This document shows, piece by piece, positions 7,597 to 14,180 of a stretch of 44,954 nt of DNA. Positions within the stretch are counted from its first letter, which is position 1. Each line of letters begins with the position of its first letter. Below the pieces are notes generated by a model. The model saw only the letters and a list, made by a program, of their open reading frames with translations, made no database searches and was not told the DNA's origin. The translations under genes and the position numbers were made by a program. The DNA is from Deltaproteobacteria bacterium HGW-Deltaproteobacteria-14 (GTDB lineage Bacteria > Myxococcota_A > UBA9042 > PHBI01). The DNA is taken from positions 1 through 44,954 of the forward strand of contig PHBI01000029.1 in the NCBI GenBank assembly GCA_002841945.1, in the 5' to 3' direction.

Positions 7597-9159
7597 GTGC
7601 TCGAACGCCCGCCCCCGGGCGCCGGAGATTGGAGGCCAGCCCTGCGCCCTGACGCGACCCGGAGCCTGCTCGCGCTGCTGCTCGTCGCGATCCCCCTCGC
7701 CGGTCCCGGCTGCGGGACGAGCTGCGAGGAGATCGCCCGCCACCGCCAGGCCTTCCTCGAGCGCACCGAGCGCACCGACGCGCCCCACGCCACGCTCACG
7801 ATCCCCCTCGCGCTGGCCAACCAGCTGGTCGCCGAGCGCCTCGCCGGGCGCCCCGGGACACCGAACCAAGATCCCGCGGAGGGGGCCTCGGGGTCGGCGT
7901 CCACGCCGCGCGAGCGAGGGGTGGCGGCCGCGGAGCGGCCGGCTCGGTCGACGCCAGGGCCCGATCAGCGCGCGGCGAAGCGAGCTCTGACCGAGCGTGC
8001 GAGCGACCGCCTCGAGGTGGAGCTGCTCGACGAGATCGGCCTCCACCTCGGCGTCGTCTTCACCCTCGACGCGGTCCGCCTCGTCCCCGCGGACGCTGAT
8101 CGCGTGGGCGTCGAGGTCGACGTCAGCGTGCGCGACGGCCGCGTGCCGCTGTTCGCGCTCGGGTTCACGGCCGAGGTCCGCCTGGTCGTCGACCCGCGCG
8201 CCCGCACGGCGCGGGTGTTGCTGCGCCCCGACCAGCTCCGCCGGGTCTCCCCGCGCCTCGACGCCGAGGGGCGCGCCCGGGTCACCGCGTGGATCCGCGG
8301 CGCCCTCCCCGACGCCCTCGGGCGCGCCTTGGACGACCGCGCGCTCGGCGTGCTCGCCGACGAGGCGGTCGCGTGGCTCGGCGAAGCCGGCTTCCCGCTG
8401 GTGCGCGACAACCTCCTCGACGGCCTCGACGAGGAGCCGCTCATCGAGGTCGCGCTGCCCGATCTCCCCCTCGAGAGCGTCACCGTCACCACCGTCGGGG
8501 GGCGCACGCCGGCGCTCCGGCTGGGGCTCGTGACCCCACTCCCGGTCACCCACGGCCTCGGCCCCGACCATCGCCTCCCCGCCCGCGGCGTCGTCGAGCT
8601 CCGCCTCGCCGGTGAGACCGCCGCGGAGCTCGCCAACGCCGCCATCGCGCGCGGCGACCTCCCGAGCCGCTACACCAGCGACGGCGAGGCCGATCCCGCC
8701 GGCCCCTTCGAGGCCCGCGTCGGCTGGGGGCGCGCCCCGCGCCCACTCAAGGTCCACCTGTGGCGCACCGGCGGCGAGTGTACCTACGCGCGGGTCGGGG
8801 GGACTCCGGTGGTCACCGTGACCGATGACGAGGTGCGCGTCGCGGTGAGCGACGGGGTCTACGAGGTCATCAAGGGACCGGCGCTGACCGAGGCCTTCGC
8901 GTGGACCAAGGCGCTCTTCGGCGACAGCGTGCGCCTCGGGGTCGCGGTGGCGCGCCGGGTCCGCGTCGACGCCGCCGGCGTCGCGCTCGAGCTCGGGGTC
9001 GCCGGCGTCGCGGTCGGCGCGACCGAGCTGCGCGTCACCCTGCAGGTGCGAAGCGTCCCGGGTGGCCCCGAGGCGCCGATGGTCGGCGCCACGACCCCGC
9101 GCCGAGGCGGCGCCCTCAACCGCCAGGTCGTCTCCCACGAGGTCACGCTGACGCCGTGA
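7597..9159 (+). CDS. Large lipoprotein of unknown function
   Basis: About 520 residues. A signal peptide (RSLLALLLVAIPLAGPGC) ends in a Cys that would be lipidated. After it come a helical segment, a low-complexity linker rich in Ala, Pro and Arg (about 85-130), then long alternating beta-type stretches (LHLGVVFTLDAVRLVPADAD, DVSVRDGRVPLFALGFTAEV, EVALPDLPLESVTVTTVGG). That pattern could be an elongated lipid-binding or beta-sandwich fold; I recognise no family. The frame is open from 7462, but everything before 7594 is a dispersed repeat, so the start must lie after it. GTG at 7597 is the first option. A CTG at 7642 with GGAGG six bases upstream gives a cleaner signal peptide. Its end overlaps the HRDC gene by 17 bases, tail to tail. 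Confidence 0.75.
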   Translation: MLERPPPGAGDWRPALRPDATRSLLALLLVAIPLAGPGCGTSCEEIARHRQAFLERTERTDAPHATLTIPLALANQLVAERLAGRPGTPNQDPAEGASGSASTPRERGVAAAERPARSTPGPDQRAAKRALTERASDRLEVELLDEIGLHLGVVFTLDAVRLVPADADRVGVEVDVSVRDGRVPLFALGFTAEVRLVVDPRARTARVLLRPDQLRRVSPRLDAEGRARVTAWIRGALPDALGRALDDRALGVLADEAVAWLGEAGFPLVRDNLLDGLDEEPLIEVALPDLPLESVTVTTVGGRTPALRLGLVTPLPVTHGLGPDHRLPARGVVELRLAGETAAELANAAIARGDLPSRYTSDGEADPAGPFEARVGWGRAPRPLKVHLWRTGGECTYARVGGTPVVTVTDDEVRVAVSDGVYEVIKGPALTEAFAWTKALFGDSVRLGVAVARRVRVDAAGVALELGVAGVAVGATELRVTLQVRSVPGGPEAPMVGATTPRRGGALNRQVVSHEVTLTP

Positions 9160-9655
9160 CGACCTGGGTCTTCGCCCCATCGGCGTCGTTGGCCGCGGTC
9201 ACCCGGGCCCCGGTTTGAGCGAGGTCAGCCTCGAGGCCCTCGAGCTGCAGCAGCAGCTCGGCGCCGTAGAGGGCCGCCTTCGCCTCGCCGATGCCGGGCA
9301 GGGTCAGCAGCGCGTCGATCGCGCGCGGGCGGGTCGTGGCGACGGCCGCCAGGGTGCGGTTGGACAGCACCAGGTAGGGCGCCAGGCCGCGGGACTGCGC
9401 GAAGCCGTTGCGCCAGGCCCGCAGGCCGTCGAACAGGTGGCGGTCGTCCCCGCTCAGCGTCGGCTCCGGCGCGCGCACCCGCCGGGTCGCGGCGGCGAGG
9501 CCCAGCACCAGGACCAGCCGCGGGCCGCCGGCGCCGTGGATGACGTGGGACTCGAAGGACTTGATGTCGGCCGCGCCGACCGCCTCGGTCAGGGCGTCGT
9601 CGTCGATGGTCTCGCCGGGGGCCGGGACGGGCAACGACAGGATCTCGAGCTTCAT
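9143..9655 (-). CDS. Small HRDC-domain protein
   Basis: A 170-residue protein whose second half (about 85-150: LFDGLRAWRNGFAQSRGLAP ... LPGIGEAKAALYGAELLLQL) is an HRDC domain, the helical nucleic-acid-binding module at the C-terminus of RecQ helicases and RNase D. Neither a helicase nor a nuclease domain is attached. The N-terminal part (MKLEILSLPVPAPGETIDDD, then a hydrophobic strand) resembles free-standing HRDC proteins of unknown function that some bacteria carry. The ATG at 9655 has GGAGGAG close upstream; the frame extends 20 codons further without a ribosome site. A role in DNA or RNA metabolism is inferred from the domain alone. It is divergent from the ADP-ribosylglycohydrolase, sharing a 217-base AT-richer interval. 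Confidence 0.85.
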   Translation of the reverse strand: MKLEILSLPVPAPGETIDDDALTEAVGAADIKSFESHVIHGAGGPRLVLVLGLAAATRRVRAPEPTLSGDDRHLFDGLRAWRNGFAQSRGLAPYLVLSNRTLAAVATTRPRAIDALLTLPGIGEAKAALYGAELLLQLEGLEADLAQTGARVTAANDADGAKTQVVTASA

Positions 9656-9813
9656 GGACTCCTCCGTTGGGACGGGGTGGCGCACCACGTCGCGCGACGC
9701 CGTGCGTTGATCCACTGCCGTCGACGGCCCATTTCGTTCCGCTTTTTTTTCGCTGCGCCCAACGCGCGTCCCTACCGAGCTCTGCTGGCCCTAAAAAGAG
9801 CCTACATTTAATC

Positions 9814-9835
9814 TTAACAGTCAGATTGACCTTAA
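9814..9835. promoter_or_regulatory. Imperfect palindrome in the 9655/9873 divergent interval
   Basis: TTAA at both ends (9814-9817, 9832-9835) encloses GTCA and TGAC half-sites in an island of low GC content. The inner and outer pairs are offset by half a base, so the dyad is imperfect. It overlaps a candidate -35 element of the downstream gene and could be an operator. Confidence 0.35.
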
Positions 9836-9855
9836 AGGGCTGAACGACCTACCCT
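9826..9855 (+). promoter_or_regulatory. Candidate promoter for the ADP-ribosylglycohydrolase gene
   Basis: TTGACC (9826-9831) and TACCCT (9850-9855) are 18 bases apart. AGGAGG follows about eight bases before the ATG at 9873, so the leader would be very short. Confidence 0.4.
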
Positions 9856-9872
9856 GACGCAGGAGGTTCGTC

Positions 9873-10868
9873 ATGCACATCACCCTCACCGCTCGCCACC
9901 GCGCCCGCGCTCGCGGCTGTCTCCTGGGCCAGCTCACCGGCGACGCCCTCGGCACCACGGTCGAGTTCTCGAAGGCTGCGGCCATCGCCCGCCGCTACCC
10001 CGACGGCCTCCGCGACGTCGTCGGCGGCGGCCCGTTCAACGTCCTGCCGGGCCAGGTCACCGACGACTCGGAGCTCGCGCTCTCCCTCGCGCGCGCCCTC
10101 GCCGCCCACGGCGCCGACTTCGACGCCATCGCGCGCAGCTACGTCGAGTGGTGCTGGAGCGACCCGTTCGACATCGGTGGCACCACCCTGAACGCCTTCC
10201 ACTTCGCGCGCGGGACCGCCATCGACGAGCGCACGGTGGCGACCAACGCCGCCGACTACAACGGCCACCCCTCGCGCCAGGCCAACGGGTCGCTGATGCG
10301 GGTGAGCCCGCTCGGGATCTTCGGCGCCTTCGCCGACCCGACGGTCCTCGCCGACCTCGCGCGGCGCGACAGCCGCCTGAGCCACCCCTCCGCCCCGTGC
10401 CAGGAGGCGTGCGTCGCCTTCACCCGCGCCATCGCGCTCGCCATCGCCGACGCCGCGCCCCCCCGCGCCGCCTACGACGCCGCGCTCGCCAGCGTCGACA
10501 CCCCGAGCGGCCGCGACAGCGGGGTCCACGGGTGGGTCCTCGAGGCCGCAGACGCCGCGCCCATCTGCGACGCGGGGGGCACGGGCTGGGTCAAGACGGC
10601 GCTCCAGAACGCCTTCCACCGCCTGCTCCACGCCGCGTCCTTCGAGGACGGCCTGGTCGCGACCGTCATGGCCGGCGGCGACGCCGACACCAACGCCGCC
10701 ATCGCCGGGGCGCTCCTCGGCGCCGTCCACGGCGAGCTCGACATCCCGCCCGCCTGGCGCGAGACCGTCCTCGGCTGCGTGACGCCGCGCGGCCCGCGCT
10801 ATCAGAGTCGCGACGCCCGTGAGCTGGCGATCGCGCTGCTCGAGCGCGGCGCCCGCGAGCTGGGGTAG
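9873..10868 (+). CDS. ADP-ribosylglycohydrolase family protein (DraG/ARH-like)
   Basis: A 331-residue helical metalloenzyme expected to remove ADP-ribose from modified proteins or to hydrolyse free ADP-ribose derivatives, using a two-Mg2+ centre. The family's acidic metal ligands are visible: GDALG (23-27), TDDS (63-66) and the late GGDADTNAAIAGALLGA (about 267-283). QANGSLMRVSPLG is the conserved central loop. AGGAGG precedes the ATG. No ADP-ribosyltransferase is encoded in the window, and nitrogenase genes, the partner of classical DraG, are also absent, so the target is unknown. It stands alone, divergent from the HRDC gene. Confidence 0.93.
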   Translation: MHITLTARHRARARGCLLGQLTGDALGTTVEFSKAAAIARRYPDGLRDVVGGGPFNVLPGQVTDDSELALSLARALAAHGADFDAIARSYVEWCWSDPFDIGGTTLNAFHFARGTAIDERTVATNAADYNGHPSRQANGSLMRVSPLGIFGAFADPTVLADLARRDSRLSHPSAPCQEACVAFTRAIALAIADAAPPRAAYDAALASVDTPSGRDSGVHGWVLEAADAAPICDAGGTGWVKTALQNAFHRLLHAASFEDGLVATVMAGGDADTNAAIAGALLGAVHGELDIPPAWRETVLGCVTPRGPRYQSRDARELAIALLERGARELG

Positions 10869-11317
10869 CCCCCCACAGGTCCTGTCCGGCCTGACCGGTG
10901 GCTCGACCCGAAGTCCGCTGATAACCCAGCTCGCGTCGACACCCCGCCGGGCGGACGCGGAAGGGCGATGGCCAGCCCCCTCCACACAAAACTCGCCAGC
11001 CATCGCCCCCTGATCCGCCGGGTGTCTACACGCGCTACCTCCAGGTTGGCTGTCATCACCGCCACCGTGGCGGCACCGAGCCCTATCGCAAGCGCCGTGC
11101 CACCGGGAGAGGCTATTTGGTTTCGGTGGGTTACGTCGCGCTGGCGGGATTGAAACGATCGGTCTACGGTCGCGTGACGGTAGCCCCGACCGTAGCTGCG
11201 AGCCTCGGGCGATGGCCCACCCCCCGGGCGGCGCCCGGTTGACGCCGACGCGAACCTGCCCGAGAGTCGTCGAACGGGCCGGGGCTCGGCATTCCCCCGC
11301 GTCCAGAGGCGGGAACG
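10869..11317. other. Gene-free interval with a long hairpin and a possible coding remnant
   Basis: No convincing gene is seen in these 449 bases. GGGCGATGGC (from about 10968) pairs perfectly with GCCATCGCCC (ending about 11008), and the outer flanks pair imperfectly to about 10950 and 11022. From about 11027 to 11242 one frame stays open (YTRYLQVGCHHRHRGGTEP... then GYVALAGLKRSVYGRVTVAP) without a start or recognisable family. It may be a decayed gene or mobile-element end. Confidence 0.4.
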
Positions 11318-11779
11318 ATGCTCGACGGGCTCCTCGAGGGCTTCGAGGTGGTGGTGACGATTCCGGTCGCCTGGGGCGACATGGACGCCTTTCACCACGT
11401 GAACAACACGCGCTATTTTCGCTACTTCGAGGACGCGCGCATCGCGTACTTCGAGCGGACGGGGATCGCAGCGGCGACCGGGCGGCCGAGCGGGATCGGG
11501 CCGATCCTCGCCTCGACCAGCTGTCGCTTCAAGGCGCCCATCGCCTACCCCGATGAGGTGCAGGTCGGGGCGCGGGTCGTCAGCGTCGGCCGCAGCAGCT
11601 TCAAGATGGAGTACCGCATCGTGAGCGTCGCGCTGCACGAGACCGCGGCCGAGGGCCAGTCGGTCATCGTCGCCTACGACTACGACGCCGAGCGCAAGGT
11701 CATCATCCCGGAGGCCTGGCGCGACGCGCTGTCCAACGTCGAGGGCTGCGACTTCGCGCCCCAGACCGAGGCGGAGTAG
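11318..11779 (+). CDS. Hotdog-fold acyl-CoA thioesterase (4HBT / YbgC-like)
   Basis: A 153-residue protein predicted to hydrolyse an acyl-CoA or similar thioester in the cytoplasm. The signature of the 4-hydroxybenzoyl-CoA thioesterase group is clear at residues 17-39: WGDMDAFHHVNNTRYFRYFE, with the likely catalytic Asp in the first third, followed by FKAPIAYPDEVQVGARV. Length is normal for the family, which works as a dimer or tetramer. GAGGCGGG lies upstream of the ATG. The lipoprotein gene starts three bases after its stop, so the two are co-transcribed. The acyl substrate cannot be inferred. Confidence 0.92.
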   Translation: MLDGLLEGFEVVVTIPVAWGDMDAFHHVNNTRYFRYFEDARIAYFERTGIAAATGRPSGIGPILASTSCRFKAPIAYPDEVQVGARVVSVGRSSFKMEYRIVSVALHETAAEGQSVIVAYDYDAERKVIIPEAWRDALSNVEGCDFAPQTEAE

Positions 11780-11782
11780 CCG

Positions 11783-12457
11783 ATGCGGTCGCGCTCCGCC
11801 CTCCGCGGCGCCGTCGCGCTCCTGGCCGGCGCCGTCCTCGTCGCGGGCGCCGGGTGCGCGAGCGACGGCGTCGCCGACTGCCCGGCGTGCCCCGAGTGCG
11901 CCCCCCCGCCCCCGCCCGTCACGGCCGCGCGGGCCCCGAGCGACGCCGACCCGCTGACCACCGAGCGCCGCCGCAGCCTCACGCTGATGGGCTTTGGCCC
12001 CGACGGCCTCGTCGCCCTGGACGTCGGCGACGATCTAATGGGCAGCTCCTACCAGCTCTACGACCTGGCCCAGCAGAAGCCCGTCAAGACCTACACCTAC
12101 ACCACCTTTACCGCGCCGCAGCAGTGGAACAAGGTCAAGCGGGTCCACAAGGTAAAGCCCCTCGGTGCTGCGTCGCAACAACGCCCCGGCGACGACCTGG
12201 TGCTGCTCGGCAGCGACCGCGACGGCTGGGTGGTCGTGTACCTGATGAAGGGGGAGCGGGCGGTCCCCTACTTCCGGATCCCGCGCCTCAGCGACGAGGA
12301 GGGCGCCCCGGCCGACGTCCGCGTCAAGCGCCTGGCGTGGTCTCCGGACGGCAGATACGCGGTCGTCATCCACACCCAGGCGCTCGCCAAGCCCCGCCCG
12401 TGGGAGGGCGACTTCCTCCACGCCTTCACGGTCGACCCCGAGCGTCTGCCGTTCTGA
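11783..12457 (+). CDS. Cysteine-rich putative lipoprotein
   Basis: A 224-residue secreted protein. The signal peptide core (ALRGAVALLAGAVLVAGAGC) ends in a lipidation Cys, followed by CPACPEC and a proline run, so three more Cys sit next to the anchor and might bind metal or form disulfides. The mature domain contains beta-propeller-like strands (LTLMGFGPDGLVALDVG, RLAWSPDGRYAVVIHTQ), one or two blades at most, plus a segment describing a repeated Tyr/Thr-rich strand (KTYTYTTFTAP). I do not recognise a family. It follows the thioesterase by three bases and is followed by the repeat block. Confidence 0.8.
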   Translation: MRSRSALRGAVALLAGAVLVAGAGCASDGVADCPACPECAPPPPPVTAARAPSDADPLTTERRRSLTLMGFGPDGLVALDVGDDLMGSSYQLYDLAQQKPVKTYTYTTFTAPQQWNKVKRVHKVKPLGAASQQRPGDDLVLLGSDRDGWVVVYLMKGERAVPYFRIPRLSDEEGAPADVRVKRLAWSPDGRYAVVIHTQALAKPRPWEGDFLHAFTVDPERLPF

Positions 12458-12462
12458 CCGCG

Positions 12463-12620
12463 AGGGGTCAGGCACCCTCACTTTTTACTTTCCCCCATCT
12501 CGGCCAGGATCCACCTGGGACACCCCGAATAAGGGGTCAGGCACCCTCACTTTTTACTTTCCCCCATCTCGGCCAGGATCCACCGAGGACACCCCGAATG
12601 AGGGGTCAGGTACCCCTCAC
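12463..12620 (+). repeat. Tandem repeat, 69-base period (GGGGTCAGGCACC family)
   Basis: Units begin at 12463, 12532 and 12601. The first two are nearly identical over 69 bases; the third breaks off after about 20 bases, where the B1 repeat begins. Each starts AGGGGTCAGGCACCCTCACT, continues with a T-rich then C-rich stretch, and includes GGCCAGGATCCACC. Confidence 0.95.
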
Positions 12621-12623
12621 TAA

Positions 12624-12850
12624 GGGCGTCTTCCGAGCTTTCGGGGGACGCGCAGGTGGCGGCGGATCCGCCGGCAAGACGACAAGTTATTTCGGCACGG
12701 GCCCTCACCTGACACGGCAGGGCGCGGACCGGAGTCCGCAGCTGGCGACCGGCCGGGACACCGTGGCCCGGCCGGTCGGCCGCGGAGGACGCAGGTCCGC
12801 GCCCGATACCCGGGCGCCGCGCCCCGCACCCCGCGAGGGAAGCCCCGAGA
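12624..12850. repeat. Dispersed repeat, copy B1 (GGATCC-type family)
   Basis: Bases 12624-12702 are the reverse-complement relative of 35747-35822 and of 39937-40013, centred on the palindrome CGGCGGATCCGCCG at 12660-12673. A second module follows: 12708-12743 matches the reverse complement of 40099-40134 with two mismatches in 36. It then has an 11-base perfect stem, 12747-12757 with 12767-12777. Confidence 0.8.
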
Positions 12851-12852
12851 GG

Positions 12853-12885
12853 CCCGCCTGGCCAACGCGAAGCGGGCCAGGCGGG
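12853..12885. repeat. Perfect 11-base hairpin
   Basis: CCCGCCTGGCC (12853-12863) pairs with GGCCAGGCGGG (12875-12885) around an 11-base loop. It is followed by three GGGGGTGA units leading into the next tandem repeat. It has no T-run, so it is not a standard terminator. Confidence 0.75.
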
Positions 12886-12905
12886 GGTGAGGGGGTGAGG
12901 GGGTG

Positions 12906-13049
12906 AGGGGTCAGGCACCCTCACTTTTCACTTTCCCCTGCCGTCCCCCGGCTGCCGCAGCGCAACATGAAGGGGATGAGGGGTCAGGCACCCTCACTCT
13001 TCACTTTCCCCCGCCGTCCCCCGGCTGCCGCAACGCAACATGAGGCAAT
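12906..13049 (+). repeat. Tandem repeat, 73-base period (GGGGTCAGGCACC family)
   Basis: Two units, from 12906 and 12979, share AGGGGTCAGGCACCCTCACT and then a different middle (CCGTCCCCCGGCTGCCGC) from the 69-base units, so only the first 30 or so bases are common to all copies. GTGAGGG and CCCTCAC can pair over an eight-base loop at the start of the first unit. Confidence 0.93.
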
Positions 13050-13088
13050 CGGGCTCCGCAAGCGCCCGCGCGCTTGGCGTCGAGGGCG

Positions 13089-13105
13089 ATCGCGAATATC
13101 GTGAT
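13089..13105. promoter_or_regulatory. 17-base imperfect palindrome upstream of a lipoprotein gene
   Basis: ATCGCGAATATCGTGAT pairs arm to arm with a single mismatch outside the centre. It lies 46 bases before the ATG at 13151 and is a possible regulator site. Confidence 0.3.
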
Positions 13106-13150
13106 TTGGGTGTTCAGGCTGCCGGGGGGGCGGCCGAACTCTTGGGAGCG

Positions 13151-14122
13151 ATGACGCATTCCACCCGAAAGGCCACCGTCCACGCCGCGAGCGGACGACC
13201 CGCCTCGAGCGAGCCGGTGCGCGTGCGCGCGGCGGTCCCTCCGTCCCGGAGCTCGCTGCAACGCAAGATCCTCACGCTCCTCGCCCTCGCGCTCCTGGGG
13301 ACGCTGGCGGCCTGCGCCAGCGCGTCGCCGGTCGACGCCACCGAGGCCATCCGCCAGGTCGACGGCGACGTGGCGGTGCTCGCGGTGTTCGTGCGCGGCG
13401 ACGACGTCGCCCGGTCGGAGGCGGTCGCCACCCAGGTGCGCGACCAGGTCACCGAGCGCTTCGGCGGCCACTCGCGGAGCGCGGCGGACATCCGCGCGGC
13501 CATCGCCGCGCAGCTCGAGGGCGCCTCCCTGCGGCCCTCCGACCGCCAGCGCGTCCTGCTCGCCGCGGAGGCCGTCGACGCCGACCCGGCGCGAGCCCTG
13601 GCGGTCCTGCGCGATCACCGCGCCGCGACCGTCGTTGACCGCGATCTCCGCACGAAGGCTCGCAGCCTGTTCTTGCGCGCCACCACCGAGGCGCTCGCGC
13701 GGGGGGATCAGCAGACGGCGCGCGACCTGCTCGCCGAGCTCTACGGCTGGTTCAGCTACACCGCGCCACCGCCCGGCGAGCTCGAGGTGCCGCGGGCGGT
13801 GCGCACGCTCTGGGACCAGGTCGTCGCAAGCACCCGCGACACGGCGCTCTATGAGCACACGCTGCCGTTCCTCTCGCTGCTGCCCCACGGGCTCGACCGC
13901 CTGGCCCTCGCGACGACCGACGTCAGCGGCCTCGCGCCCGACGTCATCGAGCAGGCCGCCCGCCTCGGGACGTTGCTGCGCCTCGACAAGGTGATCCTGG
14001 CCGGCATGGTCCAGAACCGCGCCCGCGCCTTCGTCGTCGACGTCTCGACCCGCGCCTGCCTGCGCAGCTGGACGCTGTCCAAGCGCACCCTCGACGCCGC
14101 CCGGAGCGCCTGGAGCGATTGA
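13151..14122 (+). CDS. Putative lipoprotein of unknown function
   Basis: A 323-residue secreted protein. It has an unusually long basic N-terminal region of about 40 residues before the hydrophobic core (ILTLLALALLGTLAACAS), where the Cys would be lipidated. A later in-frame start could shorten this. The mature part is helical, with repeated charged-Ala stretches (SEAVATQVRDQVTERFGG, DRQRVLLAAEAVDADPARAL), then a Pro-rich turn YTAPPPGELEVP and a C-terminal segment. No recognised domain. I choose ATG 13151 because GGGAG precedes it and the upstream extension of the frame runs into the tandem repeat. It is followed by the convergent flavoprotein gene after 58 bases. Confidence 0.75.
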   Translation: MTHSTRKATVHAASGRPASSEPVRVRAAVPPSRSSLQRKILTLLALALLGTLAACASASPVDATEAIRQVDGDVAVLAVFVRGDDVARSEAVATQVRDQVTERFGGHSRSAADIRAAIAAQLEGASLRPSDRQRVLLAAEAVDADPARALAVLRDHRAATVVDRDLRTKARSLFLRATTEALARGDQQTARDLLAELYGWFSYTAPPPGELEVPRAVRTLWDQVVASTRDTALYEHTLPFLSLLPHGLDRLALATTDVSGLAPDVIEQAARLGTLLRLDKVILAGMVQNRARAFVVDVSTRACLRSWTLSKRTLDAARSAWSD

Positions 14123-14180
14123 TCGCGGCGTGCTGAGCGGGCGTAGGGGGGGCAGGCGCCCGCGCCCCCCAAGACCCCTC

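Noticed and set aside
11130..11156. Sequence ending in GGGATTGAAAC resembling a CRISPR repeat
   Set aside because: Only one copy, no regularly spaced partners and no cas gene in the window.
12467..13050. Open frames across the repeat block
   Set aside because: They run through tandem and palindromic repeats and have no conserved sequence.
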